From contig JASJZC010000001.1 of the NCBI GenBank assembly GCA_037178855.1, forward strand, positions 7,626,001-7,690,000: 64,000 nt of DNA. The letters run 5' to 3'. The translations under genes were made by a program, and so were the position numbers. The first letter of the stretch is position 1. Each line of letters opens with the position of its first letter. Below are positions 23,101 to 32,719 of this stretch, one piece after another. The DNA is from Oscheius sp. JU75. Taxonomy: Eukaryota; Nematoda; Chromadorea; Rhabditida; Rhabditidae. The notes below the pieces were generated by a model, which saw only the letters and a program-made list of their open reading frames with translations, searched no databases and was not told the origin of the DNA.

Positions 23101-24156
23101 CTCAAAAACTCACTGATGCCAGCTGTCGGGCGGATGAAGAGTATGCTGTGGAGGATAAGGGGCATAATGAGGGTGTAGAGGAGGAACTCTGTCAGGACTT
23201 CGACCCGCTGTCCTATACGGATGGAAGTGCGCATCCGGGCTACGGCTTCGTTGCGGTCGAGGATGTTCCCACTGTGGCCAATTCGGTGGACCGTAGTTGT
23301 GGAGCTGGGCGACATTGGGCAACGAGCCTCCGAGATGATGATGAGGCCAGGCTGGAGGCTGCAGCTGGCCAGGAATCGGCATCGCTCCAGGCTCATCATT
23401 TGTACTTGTAATTGATCGCACCTGAATGAGTCTAGTTGGACGAGGACACTCTGGTACAAGTTTTCTCTGCATGGCTCAAAGAGGCCAATACTGTCAGATC
23501 TTATTACAAATACATGAGTCGTGTTCACAGCAAAAATTCGATCAGGCTTTCAAGTACTACCCATTTGAAGCCTTCGATTAGAACGATAGTCTTTGACCTG
23601 AACAATGACACTCAAGCGATGCCTATTACTGTATATTGAGTTCAATCGTTCAAGGTTATTCTCTGAGAAACTCTTTTCAGATTTTGGCAAACATTGAAAT
23701 CTATGCAGAATGGCTGAGAGACATCCAATTATGATTTCTAAATTTCCTCTAAATTAAAAAGACATTTCGGTGCCAAAGTTGGCTTGCTAGAAGTCAAAAG
23801 CAAGGGTTTCCAGTTATAGAGTTACGCAAGGATGTATCTTTTCTTTGCTTCAAAAAATCTTAAAACCAATCACTTTTTTTGTTTGAACGCTAGACCCCTG
23901 AGCGGTTCCCTCTCTGAGAAGAGGGATCCTAGGGGGCTTGCCTGGAACCAAATACTACTGAAACCCTTTCAAAAGTTTGAAAAAATACCAAAGATGAAAC
24001 TTTTAATCTCTCATTCAAAGACAAGGTCGAAGCACGTGACATAAAAGGGAATCTGACCTCTCTCATGATGTCCTCGAAGGTGTTGACATCCTCGTTCTGC
24101 TTCCGCTCCATGATGGCGATCTTCTCGCTAAACTTGCGAGGAGTTGTGCCGGACAT
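20107..24156 (-). CDS. crtc-1: CREB-regulated transcription coactivator (CRTC/TORC)
   Basis: Seven exons on the minus strand (24058-24156, 23114-23421, 21582-21690, 21399-21544, 20786-20909, 20448-20747, 20107-20175) sum to 1155 nt with every phase consistent, giving 384 aa. The N-terminus MSGTTPRKFSEKIAIMERKQ is the CREB-binding helix of the family. GGSLPNVAQL matches the conserved SLPNV block. NRARSDPNIHQS corresponds to the regulatory SIK/AMPK site RRTNSDSALHQS, with I(-5), R(-3), S(0) and I(+4) as that kinase motif requires. Middle exons are Met/Pro/Gly-rich. IPRVVLTNPDGG matches the IPNIILT block and the last exon has HLTLDS like the human LTLDG. CRTC shuttles to the nucleus when dephosphorylated and activates CREB targets in energy and lifespan control. 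Intron 2 (21691-23113) is about 1.4 kb; the last intron holds a MITE. Confidence 0.9.
20239..20380 (+). mobile_element. MITE-like element, copy A
   Basis: This lies in the last intron of CRTC. The left end (TTACTGTAACCCATTTG...TGACGG) and the inverted right end (ACATTTATTTCCGTGGCGG) form imperfect terminal inverted repeats. Its interior (CTTTAACCAAAATTTGAC, GAGTATTCAATGTTT, GCTAAACAG) matches the reverse complement of 44294-44427. No coding capacity is present, so this is a non-autonomous DNA element. Confidence 0.7.
22152..22202 (+). repeat. 51 bp palindromic dispersed repeat, copy 2
   Basis: This lies in the 1.4 kb intron 2 of CRTC. The arms ATGTTCTGCAAAGTG and the complement of CAACTTTACAGTACAT pair imperfectly. 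Length is the same as copy 1 (17108-17158), and the downstream flank (GGAAAGCTGGAAAATGTC) resembles the flank of copy 1. Confidence 0.65.
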
Positions 24157-25307
24157 CGTGGTGTTCTTCTGTCTCTCACTGCATCAAACCAGACAGGTGC
24201 GCGAATATAGCAGGCACACTCTCTACTATAGTCAACTGGGACCGCGTTGCAGTGCGCCCCTCGTGGGTCGAATCGAGTCTTGCCACGGGCGCGACTACGG
24301 TAGGATGGCGAAGCAGTCGAATGGCAACAATCAGAGTAATCAGTTCCTTCTTCGCGATTCGGAGAGAGAAAGAGTGGGAGAAAAATAGACAACAGGTTTT
24401 CAAAGGTTCTTTAGAGTGTTGGTAAATTATGAGTCTAAAATGAGGGACAATTGTCCGTAGGAACAGAGTTTTTATATGGTTACCATCTAGAAATGGACTC
24501 AAACTTCTCTGAAAGTCTGTCTCCCTGCCATCAAATTTGCATCCATCATCGATGCCGCTGAACTGGCCCGATGTTACGGCACTTCCGGTCGGAACAAGCT
24601 GCCCTATTGATTGATTGGAGGCATCTTCCTCTTCTAGTTCCATTGTGTGCTGCATATTCTTTTTAATATTTGTAGAGATGGAACCGTTTTATGGGCAGAA
24701 AAGTAGAGTGACCGAATTCCCGAGGAAACTTGAGGAGCGCGCGAAGAAAACGAGATTTGAATCCTCTCATTTTTCATTTTCCCCTTCGTGTGTTTCTTCA
24801 ATTTTGTTTCTTCAGTTTTTTAGCTCTATCTAGTCATCTTTGGGTTCTCTGTTTGTGGCAAATATTGTGGCTGTAAACAGAATGCATGTGTTGAGTTACA
24901 AAAAGAGACTCCAAAACGCTGCAGAAAACCAAGAAGTTTCATGACTTAGCCTGTTTTCTCTGTTTGCTCAATTGCAGCTTATTTCAACTTCAATTTTTGT
25001 CGGAGAACGGCGAAAACGTGGACATAGCCGTTTCCCTGATAGAACACTGTCTTGTACACAGAAAAATCAAGGTATTTGGCCGACGCCATCTTCGCGCAGT
25101 CTTTGGATCAGTTCCTGCAATTTATCGCGTGTTCACTTCTTTGCATTGCTGGATTCGACACTTTTTTTTAAATGAAGAGAGCTATTTTCTCGTGAAACAA
25201 AGCGTGCTGTCGATGTCCCGACTCATTTTCCGTCTCACCAACACCTCTTCTCACCTCAATTAACATCTTTCAGGGTGTCTATGAAATTCACTTCTTCATA
25301 ATGTATC
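24157..25307. other. Intergenic region between CRTC and RasGAP genes
   Basis: These divergent genes share this upstream space. A minus-strand frame at 24475-24655 begins MQHTMELEEEDASNQ and could be an alternative 5' exon of CRTC, but no supporting splice partner is clear. A CATCTTTCAG acceptor near 25265-25274 precedes the RasGAP start. No other gene is recognised. Confidence 0.4.
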
Positions 25308-28300
25308 ATGCTTCCTCAGGTGGTGTCTTTAACCAACACCCCAAACGGTTCTCATTCGGGCGGCGAAGATCTTTGCGATAGTTCATCCTCAAGCAGCCAT
25401 TCTCGACTGCTCCACCAGGTTTTCTTACACGTTTTTAGTGCAAATTGTGCTTTTCAGTCCATCGCATGTCTCCCATCCTCCTCCAACTCTTCCTGGTTCC
25501 ACGGAACACTCAGCAGGACAGAAGCTGATCACATTTTAATGGTTAGTCTGCTGCTTTTCCACCAACTGTTCTGTTTTAGAACGGCACACCCGGATCCTTT
25601 TTAGTTCGACAGCAAGATCCGTCTAGGTTTTATATCGATATTGCCACTGCAAAGGGAGTTGAGCACCATCCGTTAGTCTTTGTGTTTTGTGCTCATCTGA
25701 CAGCCATCTTCAGTGTGAAACGTCTTGGACGGCAGTATTTTTATAGTGGAAAATGTTATTCGTCGCTGAGCGACCTGGTCTCATTGTTCAATGAACGAGG
25801 AGGAGAGCCTATAACAACCAGCCAGTACAAGTCCAGCAACTCCCAAAGTCTTGTAAGTTTTTGCCTCTACATGGCTATTTCAAAAATTTGCAGGAAGAAG
25901 ATGATCTCCCGCGCTGCATAGCTCAATCTGCATATAACGGCGATCCAATCAACAATGAATTAAGGTTTGTTCTGGAAAGATAGCCCGCCTATCAACCCGT
26001 ACAGCACCTACATAGGAGATGTGATAACATTGCTAGAGAAGCCGGATGCTGACTGGGTTTTGTCTAGAAACAACAGAACGAACGAGACCGGCTACGTACC
26101 ATCAAACATTTTGGATCATCTGGTACCCTTTTTGGCCTCTCTCGAGAAATGAAAATGGTTTACAGATCGATGGCATCGAAGATCTTGCTCAAATAGCCTA
26201 CACACATGGTCCTGAGGTGACAGATGTTCTACATCAGATGAGAGTATGCCGCGGCAGCTTTCTAATACGACCCTCGTCACGCGGCGCGGATAGTTGGGCG
26301 ATTCTTGTGAATGTCGGGAATGATCAAGTGAAGAAGTTTCTGATCAAACAGGCCCGAGACGAGCAGGGCGGCTGGATTCTGTCCGGAAGACGCTTTCCCA
26401 GTGTACAACACATCATCGACAGGTACTTACTCTTTTTGACTTCCTGCGAATTCGCTCCAAAAATTTTGAACTGAGCGACTTGCCTGCCGAACAATTACCA
26501 AATTATCAGATACTGCTATCACCCGATCCTCCACGACGTTCGACTCTGTCATGCGGTTCTAGCCAATCGACCGGAAAGTCGCTCTCTGTCAGCCAGCTCC
26601 GATGCCTCGCCAGAAGAAGAGGTCAAAGTCTTTCCGGAGTCCTCGGCACAGGTTCAGAGCATTGCTTCCATAGTGGCACTTCGGAAATGTATGCTCTTTT
26701 CGTAACTTGTAACTTATTTCACTTTCAGCGCGGGACGATAAACCATGGAAGACTTGTCATCTGACGTTGCGCAACGACCCACAGGGAAGTTGCCAACTGA
26801 TTATGGCCAACGATGCCGAGGTTCGGACCTTTGTCATTCAAAATATGCCGGGGAATTTAGCATCAAAAGGTCCGAAGTGTCTACAAGCTACCCTTCTGCA
26901 TACTGTACAATTTGGAGGAGTCGGTCTTCGACCAGGAGGGATGTTTCTATCTGTCACCAACGGACATCCATTGTCCTGGAACCTACATCTGTATACAGCC
27001 GTTCTACAGATTCGCTGAGTGGATTTCCTATTTGAGGTACGAGCTTATTGTCTTTTTACATTTCCACCCTCTTCTAGACCTCGAGTACAAGCTTTGCGGA
27101 TCGGCGATTTACCTCTTTTCGACGGTTTCCGCTTCGAATTGCCCGAGGCTCCGGCGATAGCCATTTGGAAGATTCATTTGGACAAGTTTGAGTATGTTTC
27201 AGCGGTCTTTTCCACTTTTTTATCCTCCACCTCAGGTCAGATACCTTGAAAGCGGATAATCTCTATTCTGCAAATGTTACCGTCAATGGAGTCAAGGTAC
27301 CGAAGTCCTTGTTTTTCAAAGACATTTTATTCACAGATTTGCTCGAGCGCAATGTTGACGCCAAGCACAAACCGGGCAATACCGGCCATCATTTTCGACT
27401 CGTCGTTCGTGATTCCATTCGCGCCGTGCATCAATTCCTCGGTCCAGGTCAATATTGTCAACCATCAGAAGGGCAAAAACGGTTAGCGAAGCATTCCTTT
27501 GAGCCTAAAAACGCTCTTTTTCCAGTTCGTCCTTTCACCGTATCTCCGCTGATGCAGATGCCGCTCTCGGACACGACGAAATACACTCTGAGCAATGGAA
27601 TTTGTCTCCGGATGTCCTGTTCTCGAATATCCGTGCTCTCTGAGCAGGACTATCTCTCGATTCAAGACTGGCTAGAGTTTATCCTGTCCTTGCTGCTATG
27701 AACGATCAAAATTTAGGACCTATCCCATTGCTTTTCTCGAATACGTCTCGGATAATCTCTCGCCCCAGGATCGAAGTCTCTTCAGCCAGTGTATCGTCTG
27801 TCATCTCTTCTCCCAGCCGAATAAACTTCTCGATCTTGTCGAGTAAGCCCCTTTTCTGTCGTCTTCGAGATATAATGAGCTTTAGAGCCGTCCTAACACC
27901 GACTCTCGCGAGCTCTGCCGCAGAAAGTGCTCTCCGTCAAGATTCTTTGGCCACCAGCTTGATATCGCAACTGTTACGAGCAGCCGTTCGTTCCGATCTG
28001 GAGAAGGTCATTGACGCGAGAGGATTGTCGACCTCGAAGATGGCAGATGTGAGTTTTTCTATACTGTTTTCCCCCAATTCTAATCTGCTCATCTAGGCCC
28101 ACGACATTGAGTTCATTGTGCTGAACATAATCTCGCTCTGTCAGACAAGGATCGTCTCGCAGCTTCTTCGACTCGTCAAGGCCGTCACGGAGAGACGCTT
28201 CCCCAACGACGCACAGGCTGTTCGTCGAGTCCTCTGCACCGTGCTCATTCTTCGCTTCACCAACCCCGTCATCCTGACCAAATTCAATAGTATAACTTGT

Positions 28301-28634
28301 TTTTCCATCTCTTACAGTAAAAACTTTTTTAGGTCTCCCAGTTGGACAGGCGGTCGCGAAGGGAGTCCAGGCGTCGGCGAACGCGATTTGTGCAAAGTAC
28401 CTCGATCGAGACGAATACCAGCACACGGCTGCTTTGCGAAGATTTTTCGACGAGCTGGAATCTGTACAAAGTGTTCCGAGGGAAACCTGCTCTCCACGTC
28501 CAGCTCATTTCGACTGGCTAGCCATATCGTGTCATCTCATCCACTCTACAATGAGCTCACGTCCGAAAGAGACTCTGCCACACGTGCCTGACCACATTTT
28601 ACGGGTCATTCTTTCTCACCATGCCCAAAATTAA
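25308..28634 (+). CDS. p120 Ras GTPase-activating protein (RASA1-like)
   Basis: About 16 exons encode the SH2-SH3-SH2-PH-C2-RasGAP order of RASA1. The first SH2 has SWFHGTLSRTEADHILM and the phosphotyrosine pocket SFLVRQQDP. The SH3 contains INPYSTYIGDVITLLEK and WVLSRNNRTNETGYVPSNIL. The second SH2 has GSFLIRPSS but no leading Trp. A PH domain follows (SRDDKPWKTCHLTLRND to FYRFAEWISYLR), then a C2-like domain (ANVTVNGVK, VIPFAPCINSSVQVNI). The GAP domain starts near 27600: ALRQDSLATSLISQLLRAA includes the arginine finger region, and VLILRFTNPVIL is the FLR motif. It ends with TAA at 28632-28634. The protein should bind activated receptor tyrosine kinases and speed GTP hydrolysis by Ras. An intron in the PH region (26820-26861) is needed to keep the frame. 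Confidence 0.88.
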
Positions 28635-29223
28635 CCGGTTATGAAGTCGTGCCTCGTCCTTACCTATCTCTCCATTTCCATGATGTACACACTCGTACTG
28701 GTTTTATCTCTTCAGGTGTTACTGCTACCTCGATTTCGTTTGAAACCTTTTGTAAATCCCTCTCTCTCCTATATCCCGAAATTGAATGGTCTCAAAATCT
28801 CTGTAACTTTCATCCTTTCCTCCCCTTCAGTGTGCTGCCTCTTAGTTAGTTGGTAACTTATAGTTTTGTCTTACATTTGCAAATTTTAACGTTGTCTGGA
28901 TGTAGTTCCTTCTCGAATTTACCGATATACCAGTCATCCTTTTTAATATCTGTCCCCCCGTCTAATTCGAACCAAACTAAGTAATTGCCTGAGATTTATT
29001 GTTGTTCCTTCCATCTCTAATGTTCAGCAGTGAACAGATGGGGAATTTTGAATTCTTTGTCAGTTCTAACGACTACTGTAATTTTGCTTGTGACTTAAAG
29101 ATGCATGAAGTAAATATGATTTTATTCGAGTGACAAAGCGCGCTCTGCTGCCATCAGTTATTGTTTAGCCCAGTGCTTATCAATACTGACCTTTCGACGA
29201 CTCTGACTCCATTCTCGCTGAAA
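28635..29223. other. Intergenic region, 3' UTR and promoter space
   Basis: This AT-rich stretch lies between the same-strand RasGAP and ESD genes. It contains short open frames with no family resemblance. I see no RNA gene or repeat. Confidence 0.5.
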
Positions 29224-30480
29224 ATGGCTGAACTTGTTCAAAATATTCGATGCTTCAAAGGATTCCAACGTGTTTACAAGCACAAAAGGTTCGTTTCCTA
29301 TAAATCAGCGCAATAATTGGGGAAGACGTGCGTTTTTTTCGCTCTAGTTGCGTAGAAATTCATTTTAAAGTAGTTTTATTGTTTTACCAGCTAATGGCAT
29401 GTATAAACTGGTATAGGAAGTAAACAAAAATTGACCAAGGATGAAAAGAGTGGCCTCTGAACCTCTGGATGCAATTTTGATTAATGTAGCTCATTGCGTA
29501 TACATTTTCATGCTGACGCAACTTTTTAATAAACTTAAAAGAAGGGAAAAGGAATGTTTCAGCACGACTCTCGATTGCGAGATGACTTTCGGAGTCTATG
29601 TGCCTGACTATGCTGAGAATGAGAAACTCGTGGGTTTGGTCTACCTTTCGGGTAAGTCCAGAGACTCTGAGCATGTGAAAATGGGTTCAGGACTGACGAG
29701 TACACATGCGAATGTGATGGAAAAGTCTGGAATGCAGAGACTTGCCAGTCAGTATCGGGTTCTTTTCATCCACCCGGACACATCGCCCAGAGGTGTCGAT
29801 ATTCCCGGAGACAGTGAGAGCTGGGACTTTGGAAAAGGTTGGACTGTTTGGGATCTAATTTACTATGTGAATTAAGGAGCCGGATTCTATGTGGATGCGA
29901 CAGAAGAACCGTGGTCGAAGCACTACAAGATGTACAGCTACGTCTCCAAGGAACTGATGGATCTTCTTCCGACACTGGTTCCGATCAATACTGACAGGAC
30001 TGGTGAGCTCTGACTGACCATTATTCACAGCAAAACACTTTAGGAATCTCCGGTTTTTCCATGGGAGGTCATGGGGCCATCACGATCGGGCTGAAGAATC
30101 CCGATCGCTTCAAGACCATCTCCGCCTTTGCCCCAATCTCCCATCCGATTAACTGTCCTTGGGGCAAAAAGGCCTTTAATGGCTATCTTGGTAGGTGCTC
30201 TGGAGGACAGGAAACACGAAGTTCAGGACCTGATGAAAACACCTGGAAAGAGTACGATTCGGCGCTCTTGATCAAGTCTTACAATGGTCCTGAGAGGAAG
30301 ATTCTCGTCGATCAGGGAGCTGCTGACAAGTTCCTGTCTGAGGAACAGCTTCAGCCAGAAGCTTTGGTTTCCACGGGAAAAGTAGATGTGAAGGTTCGAT
30401 GCCACAAGGGATATGACCACAGCTACTACTTTGTTAGCACCTTCCTCGAAGATCACTTCCGTCATCATTTGGGCCTCTAA
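29224..30480 (+). CDS. ESD: S-formylglutathione hydrolase (esterase D)
   Basis: Five exons from ATG 29224 to TAA 30478-30480. The protein aligns throughout with esterase [67 protein letters not shown], the nucleophile elbow GFSMGGHGA (GxSxG), [20 protein letters not shown] and the final His region DHSYYF. The catalytic triad is therefore intact. It hydrolyses S-formylglutathione to glutathione and formate, the second step of glutathione-dependent formaldehyde detoxification, in the cytosol. Intron 1 is about 270 bp. Intron 2 (GTAAGTCC to GGGTTCAG, from about 29652) is only 39 nt, in frame and stop-free, so its retention would insert 13 residues. The gene is convergent with the TTBK-like kinase. 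Confidence 0.93.
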
Positions 30481-30780
30481 ATTATATGTTGTATCTATTT
30501 CAATGAAACGTTTTCTCTTAGAACGAAGAAAGACGACGGTATATTCAGCAGTTCTGCTCATTCCTGTGATACGTTTTGTGCCAGAGTTGTGAGACCGTGA
30601 GAGACTGCAGAAGAACAGGAAAAGCTGAAGAAGAACGAGAACGAGGATGGGAAAGATGGGGGAGAGCAAAAAGCTATAGCTGACGATTTGAACAAAGAGT
30701 TCTCATTGACTGACGATTCTACAAATTGAATTTGTTGTGTGATGTTGTTTTGATGTTTATTGAATTGTTTGGTTGCTTCT

Positions 30781-31765
30781 TCACTCCTGATCGGGCTGAG
30801 TGTCCTCTTCCTTTTTGCCCTCTTTGACCTCCTCCTTGACGACCTTTTTGGCTTCCTTCTCCTTCTCCTTGACCAGCACATCCAGAAGGGAAGAGGTCCG
30901 TCGGTCTTCGTCTGACGACCGTCTTCAGCAATGCATCCCAATGTCCGGCCACGGCAGCCTCCTTGACCTTGACCACACTAGATGGCTTTCTTCTGTTGTT
31001 CGGAGTAGAGGCCTTCATTCTAGCAGTCTGCATTGTCTGAGTCGTGTTCGTCGTCTTTCCAGACCATGGTATAGCAGGTAGTTGAGTGACCACAGCGGTC
31101 ATTCTATTCAGAGGCGGACACTGGGTCGGAGGAGCCGTGTAGAGTTCGGTCATCCAGTCGAGAGGGAGAGAACAGGTCTTGACTGGCATTTTCATCTCAT
31201 TGATGAGATAGTCGTAGCTGAGCGAGGAGTCGAACTCGAGTTTGTTCACATAGCGCAGACAGCGCACGTATTCTGGAGGCAGGTTGCGAAGGATGCCGTC
31301 CACATGTGGTCCCCTCTCATACATGAAGCAGTCCTTCAGTTGGAGAACCATCATCTGACTGCGCTGTCTTTTCCAGTGCAGGTAGGTCTCGTTGAAGGCG
31401 TCAGCCATGACAAACATCATCGATTCCAGGTCGTCCCTTCGACTCTGTTCTTCCAGACGCAGCGATCCGCGAGAGGCGAAGCGAATCGTGCCCATGAAGG
31501 CCATTGTGACTCTGAGGTTTTTTTTCGTTTGTCTGACTTTGTCCAGAGACGGTCCGACGAATCCACACGCAACCAGTACTTTGGCCTCCATCTTGAGTCT
31601 CCCCAGTTTGTCCCTCACCTTCTCGTGTTCCGTCTTCATCGCGTAGAAGAGATTGACATTCTCCTCGCGGTACACCTTGTACACGTCGCCGAATCCTCCC
31701 GAGCCCAGCACGTCCATGACCACATAGCGAGTCGTCTCCGAGCAGATCAGCTGACCCGGCTCCAC
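30781..31765 (-). CDS. TTBK/CK1-like kinase lacking the catalytic core
   Basis: On the minus strand from about 31765 the frame shows the glycine loop GSGGFGDVYKV, the ATP lysine (YAMKTE), then FVGPSLDKVRQTK, and jumps to MGTIRFASRGSLRLEEQSRR and DDLESMMFV, which is the segment after the activation loop in TTBK/CK1 kinases. The HRD catalytic loop and DFG motif are absent and there is no room for them, so roughly 60-70 residues are missing, plus a shorter gap after EAKVLVACG. The C-lobe continues to LPLDWMTELY. The uninterrupted frame runs to 30719, but a frame shift by an intron near 30930 gives a more natural acidic/lysine tail ending at TGA 30781-30783, before an AATAAA at 30756-30761. An upstream exon with the true start may exist (in-frame sequence to about 31820). 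It is either a pseudokinase or a decaying gene. Confidence 0.65.
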
Positions 31766-31983
31766 AGCAGGTCCCTCTTCGGCTTCGCGTCGCTCTTCTT
31801 CGCCTGGCCCCGAATTGGTTCTTTTAGTTCGAAAAGAAAAAATAGACTACCATCGCCGTCCGAAGTCCGTCCTGGATTGGCATTGAAGAGGCGTGCTATA
31901 GGGTAGAAGTTGCATCGAATACCAACCCTTTTTATTGTGAACTATTTGAATTGCATAGTTCCGTTAGTAACAAATTAGTTTCG

Positions 31984-32715
31984 CTACTCGAATTCCTGTA
32001 GCTCGTCTCCAGTAGCCTGACCATGGTCATCTGTATCGTCTTCCTGGTCATCGTTCTCCATCTCTCAACAAACCCAGATCCGCAGATCTTACAAAGTTTA
32101 CTCAGCTGCTTGAAGCTTGCAATCGCATCCAGAGCAAGAAAAGGGAACGAGCAACATGTCAAACAGAATTCCCAACCGATGCACTCACTGGGTCTTTCGA
32201 TACAAAAGTAAGCCGCTTTTCATTTTTACAAAACCCGAAAAAGCAGCATGTCCTCCAGCTATTTCCAGCCCGCATCAGCTAAATTAGTCCATATTCTGCT
32301 CAGTAGTCGTTAGTCACTTAACGGGAAGATTAATTTGATCAGTAGGAGGGCAGACTTCGCATCTTGCAGTCTTTGGTTCGAAAGGGGTCTCTCCAATGAT
32401 GGAGCGGTCTGACGTAACCAGAGAACCGTTTTAGGCACTAGACTAATTTGTATAACAATTGGGCCACGTGGATCCCTTACGCCTATCTCTAAACTGAACA
32501 TCTCCCCTGGGCCCACTGCTGTTGGCCCCGAATATCATTGCGTCATTCAGTGCAAGGCGACCCTAAAAAAGTATCACGCGCATACCGTGGATGATGAATC
32601 TGGCTTTCTGAACAGTGCGCTCCGGAAAAACTGTCATATGACTGTTGTCTTCAAGTCCACCCTGCTGATAGGGAAGGTTGAAACGCGTGACGTAAAGTTT
32701 GCATATGGGACATGT
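31984..32715 (-). CDS. Possible small Cys-rich (zinc-binding) protein, structure uncertain
   Basis: Several protein-like stretches lie in line on the minus strand but in different frames: ITCPICKLYVTRFNLPYQ (about 32660-32715), HMTVFPERTVQKARFIIH, LALNDAMIFGANSSGPRGD (about 32510-32560), PFEPKTARCEVCPPTDQINL (about 32330-32390), PSECIGWEFCLTCCS (about 32140-32200) and an acidic end MENDDQEDDTDDHGQATGDE closing at TAG 31984-31986. A minus-strand AATAAA at 31931-31936 follows the stop. CxxC pairs suggest zinc binding. Joining the pieces needs about five tiny introns, one apparently only about 23 nt, which is too short to be normal. I cannot name the family, and it could be a decaying copy. Confidence 0.35.
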
Positions 32716-32719
32716 GATA

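Noticed and set aside
30719-30780. The extension of the TTBK-like frame to a stop at 30719.
   Set aside because: It passes through an AATAAA and has a low-complexity Gln/Gly/Arg tail; the alternative frame ending at 30781 is more protein-like.
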